From: CAZCTC01 sp964501335
Lineage (GTDB): Bacteria; Chloroflexota; Anaerolineae; B4-G1; SLSP01
Length of the DNA stretch: 31,821 nt
Assembly (NCBI GenBank): GCA_964501335.1
Contig: CAZCTC010000085.1
Span: forward strand, 1-31,821
Direction of reading: 5' to 3'
Under the pieces are notes generated by a model that worked only from the letters and a program-made list of their open reading frames with translations, was not told the DNA's origin and searched no databases. Below are positions 23,133 to 29,145 of the stretch, piece by piece. Position 1 is the stretch's first letter. Each line of letters opens with the position of its first letter. A program made the position numbers and the translations under genes.

Positions 23133-25475
23133 ATGGGATTGTGGGCTCAAAGTCCCGCCTTCTCCCTGAGTGATGGGGGACAGGCGGGACAGTTTCGCAT
23201 CGAAAGTCCCGGCCGTTCTCTGGTAGGCGTGGCCGGCGTTGAGGTATTGCGGGGCCGGCAACTGCTGACTCTGACGACGGATACGTTGTTATTAGGGCAG
23301 ACCGATCATTATCCGGTCGCCGATCCTCAGGGGGCCGGGGAGGAACTGGGTTTTTATTACCAGGAAGTTCACGGTGTGGCTCTGAGCCTCCGTTTTCGGA
23401 TCTACCCGGCACGGCCGTTTTTGTTGTTTCGCCTTTCGGTGACCAACGTCGGACCGGACGGCCGATCGGGGGCGCCGTTGCAGGTACGACGGTTTTTCTT
23501 TCGGACGTTGCCCGGTGAATTACGATTGGTGGCCGCCCCCTCGGGATGTTATGTGAATGGTTGGGCCTCGCATTCTCCGGCCGGTTATTATCCTGTGGAC
23601 GATCATCCCTTCCACTTGTGGCGTTGGTTGGACGAACCGGGTATCCACAATCCGATGACGCCGGCCAGCAGTAACGGGCGGATCTGGAGCGAGTCGGTAG
23701 GGGCGTTGATTACCTCGCGGGAAGCTCTGGTGGCCGGCGGGATTTCTCTGGCCGATCAATTTGTGCAGACCGGCGTGGATTTGCGGCCGAATCGCTTGGA
23801 AGCCTGGGTGCAGTCGCAGGCCGACGATGTGGCGCTGACGCCGGGAGAGGCGCTGGCTTCTGAGTGGTTCTATCTGGAATGGGTGGCGTTCCCCAATCAC
23901 GATCCGCTGGCCCAATATGCGGCGGCGGCGGCCCGGCAGATGAAGTTATCGATCATTCCGCATGCGATGGCGGGGTGGTGCGCCGGTGATGCGACCGCAA
24001 ACCGCACGACAGAATCGGGCATGATCGACAGTCTGGCCGCCGCAGTGGCGGTGACGGAGACTTTGCCCATTCAGGCGGTGACGTTGGGGAGCGGGTATGA
24101 GATGGCCTGGGGGGAATGGACGAGCTGGAATCGTCGTTTCTTTTCCCATGGACCTGAATGGCTGGCGCGGCGGATTGCCGGTTCCCGGTTGACTCCGGGG
24201 TTGTGGCTGGCCCCTTTTGTGGTTCAGCCGCGTTCCCGCCCGGCGCGAGAGCATGGGGAGTGGTTGCTGCGGGACAACAACGGGCAGGCGGTGACCGTGG
24301 GCCGCTGGCCGGGGCGCGGCGGGTTGGCGCTCGATCCCACGCATCCCGGCGTGGAAGAATATTTGCACCAGCTGGGAGAGACGCTGCTGCGGTGGGGATA
24401 TCGTTATCTCAAGCTGGATTATCTCTATGCGGCGGCATTACGTGGGCGCTGGCGCAATGCCCATTTGACGCGGGCGCAGGCCTATCATCGAGCGCTGCGG
24501 ATTCTGCGGGAATCTTTGCCGGAGGTTTTTCTGGTGGGGGATCGGGCGCCGCTAGGGCCGGCGCTGGGGATGGTAGATGCCATGCGGATCGGGCCGGAGA
24601 CGATGCCGGTTTGGGAGCCCAGTGTGGGGAAAATGCGGTTTTTTATTCGAGAGCATCCCGGACTTCCGGCTTTGCGCAATAGTCTGCGAAATGTAGCCAC
24701 GCGGGCCTGGATGCAGGGGCGTTGGTGGATCAATGATCCGGATTGTATGGTGTTGCAGGGCGAGCTTTCCAACGCGGAGTTGTTGACCCAGGCGACGCTG
24801 TTGGGGCTATGCGGCGGGCAACTTTTCCTTTCCGACGATCTGGACCGCTTGCCCGCAGATCGGCAGGCTGTGGCGGCGGTGCTGTTGCCTTCCATGCTGG
24901 AAGGAGCCGATGTCCAGGATCTTTTCCGGCGCGAGATGCCGGAAGTGGTCACGGCGCCGGTGGCGCGGCCCTGGGGGCACTGGTTGTTGGTGGGATTGTT
25001 CAACTGGGGCGAGGGGCAGGTGGAGCGGGAATTGCCGGTGGATTTGCCGGGATTGGATCCGCGGCGCTCTTACCATATCATGGATTTCTGGGGGCGGCGT
25101 TATTTGAAACTGGATGCCGGGACGGCCTATCCGGTCTTTTCGTTGCCGGCTCATGGTTGTGTGTTGTTGGGGCTGCGGGTGGTGCGGACTCAGCCGCAGT
25201 TCGTCGGTTCGACTTTCCATATTGCGCAGGGTGGGGAACTGGTCGGTTGGAAGGTGGAGCCGGGGCGGGTGACGTTGACATTGGAATTGGGGCGGGTTGC
25301 TGGGGGTGAGGTCTGGCTGGCTTTGCCGGCGCGTCCCCAATCGGCCTGGTTGGATGGGTTGGAGTTGCCGGCTGCGGCGATCCATGCGGTGGCACCGGGG
25401 GTCTGGAGTGTGCAGTTCCGGCTTTTCAAGAAGGGTGTATTGGAAGTCTTTTATTTCAATGCCAAAGAGAGTTGA
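23133..25475 (+). CDS. GH36-like glycoside hydrolase (alpha-galactosidase family) with Glu at the acid/base position
   Basis: The 780-residue protein has an N-terminal beta-sandwich (about 1-290), a TIM-barrel region (about 300-620) and a C-terminal beta domain. The barrel shows W.LAPF (GLWLAPFVV), then YLKLDYLYA with the presumed nucleophile Asp429 in the family K-x-D motif, and DAMRIGPETMPVW, where the acid/base Asp is expected but Glu489 is found. The 60-residue distance between the two equals that in Thermotoga alpha-galactosidase GalA (Asp327/Asp387, from memory). No signal peptide is visible, so it acts in the cytoplasm, probably on an imported oligosaccharide or glycoside. The ATG has AAAGG 6 bp upstream and lies 17 bp after the MFS stop. 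Substrate could be alpha-galactoside or another alpha-glycoside. Confidence 0.85.
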   Translation: MGLWAQSPAFSLSDGGQAGQFRIESPGRSLVGVAGVEVLRGRQLLTLTTDTLLLGQTDHYPVADPQGAGEELGFYYQEVHGVALSLRFRIYPARPFLLFRLSVTNVGPDGRSGAPLQVRRFFFRTLPGELRLVAAPSGCYVNGWASHSPAGYYPVDDHPFHLWRWLDEPGIHNPMTPASSNGRIWSESVGALITSREALVAGGISLADQFVQTGVDLRPNRLEAWVQSQADDVALTPGEALASEWFYLEWVAFPNHDPLAQYAAAAARQMKLSIIPHAMAGWCAGDATANRTTESGMIDSLAAAVAVTETLPIQAVTLGSGYEMAWGEWTSWNRRFFSHGPEWLARRIAGSRLTPGLWLAPFVVQPRSRPAREHGEWLLRDNNGQAVTVGRWPGRGGLALDPTHPGVEEYLHQLGETLLRWGYRYLKLDYLYAAALRGRWRNAHLTRAQAYHRALRILRESLPEVFLVGDRAPLGPALGMVDAMRIGPETMPVWEPSVGKMRFFIREHPGLPALRNSLRNVATRAWMQGRWWINDPDCMVLQGELSNAELLTQATLLGLCGGQLFLSDDLDRLPADRQAVAAVLLPSMLEGADVQDLFRREMPEVVTAPVARPWGHWLLVGLFNWGEGQVERELPVDLPGLDPRRSYHIMDFWGRRYLKLDAGTAYPVFSLPAHGCVLLGLRVVRTQPQFVGSTFHIAQGGELVGWKVEPGRVTLTLELGRVAGGEVWLALPARPQSAWLDGLELPAAAIHAVAPGVWSVQFRLFKKGVLEVFYFNAKES

Positions 25476-25483
25476 TTTCGACC

Positions 25484-25780
25484 GGGGCGGTTAGTCCTGA
25501 AAAAAAGGGAAAGAAAAACGCAGTACCGCATAATTCACTCAGATTTCACCGCAAAGGCGCCGAGGGCGCAGAGAAAAAAACCATGTTTGCGCGCGCATTC
25601 TTATGCGCGCGCAAACATAAATAAAAAACTCTCGACCTGTGTGGTTAGCCCGAAAAGGCGGGAGAAAAACACCAATAAAAAACTCTCTCTGCCTGTTTCG
25701 CACAGCGCGTCGCTTTTTACCAGGAAAGTACCTGTTGCGGGGCGCAAAAAGCCTTTTTAATCTATGCTGATGAACAACTG
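25484..25780 (+). repeat. Dispersed hairpin repeat, composite copy
   Basis: The upstream module CGACCGGGGCGGTTAGTCC begins at 25490. A TTTCACCGCAAAGGCGCC fragment follows at about 25545, then a perfect hairpin at 25583-25618. A second upstream module (CGACCTGTGTGGTTAGCCC, from 25633) follows without its own hairpin, then AATAAAAAACTCTCTC, CAGCGCGTCGCTTTTTACC and GTTGCGGGGCGC. This looks like two copies fused or one inserted in another. No gene lies in 25476-25793. Confidence 0.75.
25583..25618 (-). terminator. Hairpin acting as terminator of the riboflavin-importer operon
   Basis: ATGTTTGCGCGCGCAT (25583-25598) pairs perfectly with 25603-25618 around TCTT. On the minus strand the stem is followed by GGTTTTTTTCTC, a good T-tract, about 175 bp after the ATPase stop at 25794. 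Confidence 0.65.
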
Positions 25781-25793
25781 CACAGGTAGTTAA

Positions 25794-26570
25794 TCAGATA
25801 GAATTGGATAGGATTTCCCTCAGGCGGTGAGCGACGGCCTGCAATTTCGGATCGGCCAGCAGATCTGAAGAACGGGGCCGCGGCAAATCCACCGCCACAA
25901 TCTCCACGATGCGGCCGGGCCGCGGGCTCAATACCACGACCCGATCGGCCAGCAGGGCAGCCTCTTCCACACTGTGCGTCACCATCAGCACGGTACTGCG
26001 CGTCTGTTGCCAGATCCGCAGCAATTCGGCGGCCATGCGTTCCCTCGTCATGGCATCCAATGCTCCAAAGGGCTCATCCAGCAGCAGTAACTCGGCTCCT
26101 TGCGCGAGCGCCCGGGCAATGGCTACCCGCTGGGTCATTCCGCCTGAGAGATGCGCGGGATGGGCGGAAGCGAAGGCTTCCAGACCTACCAGACGGAGCA
26201 GGGTATCTGTGCGTTTTTGACTTTCCTCTGCCGGCAGTTTTTCCATTTCCAGGGGTAGGGCGATGTTTTCCGCCACGCTGCGCCAGGGAAGGAGTGTCGG
26301 CTGTTGGAAGACCAGACCGACACGCCGTCCCGGGGCTTCGATTCGGTGCCCTTCCAGCAGGATTTTCCCTGTTGTCGGGGGAATCAATCCAGCCACCAGC
26401 CGTAACAGGGTCGATTTGCCGCAGCCGGAAGGGCCGATCAGGCAGACGAACTCTCCGTGGTTGACGGTTAACGAGATCTCTTCCAGAGCTTCCAGATTTT
26501 CCTGAGGGCCGGGAAAGCTGGCGGAGAGATTGTGTATTTGAAGAAACGGGAGTTCCTGGTTTTTATCCAT
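25794..26570 (-). CDS. ABC transporter ATP-binding protein, predicted riboflavin importer
   Basis: The 258-residue ATPase is of the SsuB/TauB/ThiZ type. Walker A is GPSGCGKST (Lys52), the Q-loop region is VFQQPTLLPWRSV, the signature is LSGGMTQRVAIARAL, Walker B is LLLLDEPFGALD, and the switch His is in VTHSVEEA. It would power import by the permease encoded at 27807-28673. The gene is 11 bp downstream of the substrate-binding lipoprotein gene and is the last of the predicted operon under the FMN riboswitch. Sequence alone would also fit a nitrate, taurine or thiamine-precursor system; riboswitch context points to a flavin. Confidence 0.9.
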   Translation of the reverse strand: MDKNQELPFLQIHNLSASFPGPQENLEALEEISLTVNHGEFVCLIGPSGCGKSTLLRLVAGLIPPTTGKILLEGHRIEAPGRRVGLVFQQPTLLPWRSVAENIALPLEMEKLPAEESQKRTDTLLRLVGLEAFASAHPAHLSGGMTQRVAIARALAQGAELLLLDEPFGALDAMTRERMAAELLRIWQQTRSTVLMVTHSVEEAALLADRVVVLSPRPGRIVEIVAVDLPRPRSSDLLADPKLQAVAHRLREILSNSI

Positions 26571-26581
26571 GATTGGACGGC

Positions 26582-27553
26582 TTATTGGGTGAATTGATTG
26601 GTGAACATGGCATCGACCGGGGTTTCTTTTTCGATCAACCCGGCGTCCAGCATGGTTTTCTGGGCCTGATCCCAGGCCTCCGGGGTGAACTGTCCCGGTT
26701 TTTCCGAGCGCCAGTAATCCAGGGTGGCTGTCAGGACGGCCTTTTGATTGGCCGCATTGTCATCGAGGCCGGTTACATATTTGCGGCAGACTTCAAAGGT
26801 AGCGTTGGGATCGGCCAACACATCGGCCTGTCCCCGCAGGAAGGCTTTGACGAAGGCCCGGACCTGATCGGGGTGGTTGGCGATCATGTCTTCGCTGGTG
26901 ATGATGGCGTTCGAGACCATATTGCTGTAGTCGGCGACGTAGAGTGCGGTGAAGGGGACCTTTTGATTGGCGAGGACGACCGGTTCGTTGTTGGCATAGA
27001 CGACGACGGCATCTACGGTGCCGGCGGTGAGGGCGGCCAGCTGGGTGTAACCGATTTCTTCGATTTTGACATCGGCTTCGGTCAGACCGCCGGCTTTGAG
27101 AAGGGCGCGCAGGCCGATGTAGGAAGCGCCAAATTTGACCGGGGTGCCGATGGTCAGCCCTTTGAGGTCGGCCGGCGTGGTCAGGGGGTGGTTTTCACCG
27201 GCGATGACGGCAACCGGGAAACGCTGGAACCAGGAAGCGACGGCGACGACGGGGAGTCCCTGGTTGCGGGCCTGAATAATCTGGTCACCGCTGGCAACGG
27301 AGAAGGGGATGTCGCCGGTGGCGACGAGCCGCACCCCGTCGGTTTCCCATTGATAGTCGAATTTGACATCGTAGCCGGCTTCTTTGAAGTAGCCGCGATC
27401 GAGGGCCATGTAGAAGGGGCTGAACTGGACATTGGCGACATAGCCGAGAGGGAGGGTGATTTCCTGGATGGCCGGGTTTTGGGGGGCGGGCTGGGCGCAG
27501 CCGGCGAGCAGGAAGAAGACCAGGACGATTCCTAACCATGATTGACGACGCAT
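26582..27553 (-). CDS. ribY: NMT1/THI5-like substrate-binding lipoprotein, predicted riboflavin binder (RibY-like)
   Basis: The 323-residue extracytoplasmic binding protein is of the THI5/NMT1 (SsuA-like) fold. The N-terminus is a lipoprotein signal ending in LAGC with Cys19 as the acylated residue. The mature part starts EITLPLGYVANVQFSPFYMALDRGYFKEAGYDVKFDY, the standard opening of the family, and later has VASGDQIIQARNQGLPVVAVASW and DLKGLTIGTPVKFGASYIGLRALL. The ATG at 27553 is preferred for GAAAGGAG 8 bp upstream, although upstream ATGs are open. THI5-type proteins bind pyrimidine or flavin-like rings. With an FMN riboswitch upstream of the operon, riboflavin is the likely ligand, as proposed for RibY of Chloroflexus. 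The gap of 253 bp to the permease gene holds a dispersed repeat. Confidence 0.85.
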   Translation of the reverse strand: MRRQSWLGIVLVFFLLAGCAQPAPQNPAIQEITLPLGYVANVQFSPFYMALDRGYFKEAGYDVKFDYQWETDGVRLVATGDIPFSVASGDQIIQARNQGLPVVAVASWFQRFPVAVIAGENHPLTTPADLKGLTIGTPVKFGASYIGLRALLKAGGLTEADVKIEEIGYTQLAALTAGTVDAVVVYANNEPVVLANQKVPFTALYVADYSNMVSNAIITSEDMIANHPDQVRAFVKAFLRGQADVLADPNATFEVCRKYVTGLDDNAANQKAVLTATLDYWRSEKPGQFTPEAWDQAQKTMLDAGLIEKETPVDAMFTNQFTQ

Positions 27554-27642
27554 AAAGAGACTCCTTTCTGGATTCATTGTTCCGCGTCCGGTAGAAGCGT
27601 GGAGCAATGGATTTTTTGTTAATTTTTGTGCACGTTTAGTGT

Positions 27643-27800
27643 TTTTAGCGTCCCGCAAAAGGCTTTTGCCTGATAAAACGCGACGCGCTGTGCGAAGCAG
27701 GCAGAGAGAGTTTTTTGTTTGTGTTTTTGCACTGTCAGTGCAAAAACACGGGCTTTTTTAATCTCGTCTTTCCGGGCTAACCGCACAGGTCGTTAATTCT
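27643..27800 (-). repeat. Dispersed hairpin repeat inside the riboflavin-importer operon
   Basis: On the minus strand: CGACCTGTGCGGTTAGCCCG (27800-27781), AAAAAAGCCC, hairpin 27749-27721 (GTGTTTTTGCAC / GTGCAAAAACAC, loop TGTCA or longer stem), AAACAAAAAACTCTCTC, AGCGCGTCGCGTTTTATC and TTTTGCGGGACGC. The T-tract (GGGCTTTTTTA) follows the hairpin on the plus strand, so it should not stop the minus-strand operon; it may process or stabilise the transcript between permease and binding-protein genes. Confidence 0.75.
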
Positions 27801-27806
27801 GGTTTT

Positions 27807-28673
27807 TTAATGAACTATCGTTTCGTCGGGCAGTCGGTTGCGCATGATCCGGCGTTCGATGACGGTGAGTATACCATAGACGCTGAGGGTGATGAGCATC
27901 AGGGTCAGGATGGCGACGAACATTTCCGGGAGGTCGTAGGTGTTTTGTCCCTGTTTGACCAGGTAACCGAGCCCGGCGCTGGAGGCGACGAATTCACCGA
28001 CGACGGCTCCCATGCCGGCGAGCGTTCCGCCGACGCGCAATCCGGCGAGGAAGTCGGGCATGACGGCCGGGATTTCCAGATGGAGCAGCCGTTGCAGGCG
28101 CGACGATTCAAGCAGGGAGAAGAGATCGCTCAGCCGGGGATCGATCGATTTCAGGCCGACGCTGATATTGACCAGGATGGGGAAGAAAACGATCAGGGCG
28201 CAGATAAAGACTTTGGAGGCCAGCCGGGGGCCCAGCCAGACCGTCAGGAGCGGGGCGAGGGCGACGATGGGCATGGCCTGAGAGATCACGATGATGGGTT
28301 CCAGCAGCCGGGCCAGGAAGCGGTTATGGGCGAGGATGTAGCCGAGGATGATGGCGGTGGCGGTGCCCAGGGCCAGTCCCAGGGTCATTTCCAGCAGGGT
28401 AACGCCGGTATGCTGTAAGAGAGAGCCGTCGGCGAGCATTTTGAGAAAGCGGGCGGCTACTTCGATCGGCGCCGGGATGAGGAAACGACGTGGCGTATCG
28501 GCGATCAGCAATTGAGAAAATTGCCAGAGGAAAATCAGTAAGAGCAATGAAAGCAGGGGCAGCGGGCGGTTCCAGTCTACCTGACCGCGGCGAGAAACTG
28601 GCGAGGCGGAGCGGGCGGCCGGGGTCGATTGTTCGATATGCAGTCGGGCGAAAGTTTTTTTCCCGTAAGCCAT
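27807..28673 (-). CDS. ribX: ABC transporter permease, predicted riboflavin importer (RibX-like)
   Basis: The 288-residue BPD-type permease has about six membrane spans. The EAA-like coupling loop reads LSDLFSLLESSRLQRLLHLEIPAVMPDFLAGLRVG (about residues 180-215), as in SsuC/TauC/ThiX permeases. The N-terminal 40 residues are cytoplasmic and basic. The ATG at 28673 has GAAAGGATC about 7 bp upstream and lies 51 bp after the terminator arm of an FMN riboswitch, making this the first gene of the controlled operon. The SsuC-like family has many substrates. The riboswitch makes riboflavin import the best reading and matches the RibXY system described in Chloroflexi. Confidence 0.88.
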   Translation of the reverse strand: MAYGKKTFARLHIEQSTPAARSASPVSRRGQVDWNRPLPLLSLLLLIFLWQFSQLLIADTPRRFLIPAPIEVAARFLKMLADGSLLQHTGVTLLEMTLGLALGTATAIILGYILAHNRFLARLLEPIIVISQAMPIVALAPLLTVWLGPRLASKVFICALIVFFPILVNISVGLKSIDPRLSDLFSLLESSRLQRLLHLEIPAVMPDFLAGLRVGGTLAGMGAVVGEFVASSAGLGYLVKQGQNTYDLPEMFVAILTLMLITLSVYGILTVIERRIMRNRLPDETIVH

Positions 28674-28724
28674 TTCGCGATCCTTTCATCCAGGATGTTT
28701 TTAGTGTCGGTCTGATACAACAAA

Positions 28725-28754
28725 GACGGCCCCGAAGCATGCTTCGGGGCCGTC
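28725..28754 (-). terminator. Riboswitch-controlled intrinsic terminator
   Basis: A 30-bp perfect palindrome (GACGGCCCCGAAGC, AT centre, GCTTCGGGGCCGTC) is followed on the minus strand by TTTGTTGT. It lies between the FMN aptamer and the permease start, as expected for a transcription-attenuating expression platform. Confidence 0.88.
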
Positions 28755-28791
28755 AGCACGGACTTTTCAGTCGGCATAAATTTGCCGACGA

Positions 28792-28937
28792 CAGCCTTCT
28801 CTTATCCGGACTATACCGTCGGCCCCGGATTTTCACCGGATCCACCGTCCTATGGACGGGTCGCGGGCTTGGAGTGGAACTCCTTTACCGCCGGTCGGGA
28901 ATCAGCTGGTTAAGCCTCACCCTGCCCCGAAGGTTGC
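28792..28937 (-). ncRNA. FMN riboswitch (RFN element)
   Basis: Reading the minus strand, the conserved RFN blocks appear in order: CTTCGGGGCAGGGTG, GACCGGCGGTAAAGG, AAGCCCGCGA, TCCGGTGAAAATCCGG, GGCCGACGGT and AGTCCGGATAAGAGAAGG. The closing stem pairs CAACCTTC with GAAGGCTG. A further hairpin (28770-28789, GTCGGCA/TGCCGAC) sits between aptamer and terminator. FMN binding should favour the terminator at 28725-28754 and switch the importer operon off when flavin is plentiful. Confidence 0.96.
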
Positions 28938-28944
28938 ACCTCAG

Positions 28945-28973
28945 AGTATACCACATGAAGTAGACAGCAGCAA
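28945..28973 (-). promoter_or_regulatory. Predicted promoter of the FMN riboswitch transcript
   Basis: On the minus strand TTGCTG (28973-28968) and TATACT (28950-28945) are 17 bp apart, and transcription would begin just before the aptamer. The -35 lies inside a copy of the repeat word GTAGACAGCAGCAAGTAGAC (28960-28979). Confidence 0.6.
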
Positions 28974-28989
28974 GTAGACCGTGGGAGAA

Positions 28990-29140
28990 TTTTCGACCTG
29001 GGCGGTTAGCCCGGAAAAGCGGGAGAAAAAAGCTGTATATTCGCGGGCTTTCTGAAGCCCGCGAATATACAAATAAAAAACATCTTCCCCTATCCAACTT
29101 GTCGCTTCGAGCCGGGTAAAACCATTTGCATGGTGTTAAA
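28990..29140 (+). repeat. Dispersed hairpin repeat copy; terminator for the VIT/VWA gene
   Basis: Parts: CGACCTGGGCGGTTAGCCCG, AAAAGCGGGAGAAAAAAGC, hairpin 29035-29070 (GTATATTCGCGGGCTT / AAGCCCGCGAATATAC, loop TCTG), AAATAAAAAACATC, CAACTTGTCGCTTCGAGCC and CATTTGCATGGTGTT. On the minus strand the stem is followed by AGCTTTTTTCTCCC, 76 bp after the VIT/VWA stop. The separate word GTAGACAGCAGCAAGTAGAC lies at 28960-28979. Confidence 0.8.
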
Positions 29141-29145
29141 AAGGC

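Noticed and set aside
28959..28979. Recurring GTAGACAGCAGCAAGTAGAC considered as a CRISPR or tandem-repeat array
   Set aside because: The copies are kilobases apart and belong to a larger dispersed element; no regular spacers or cas genes are present.
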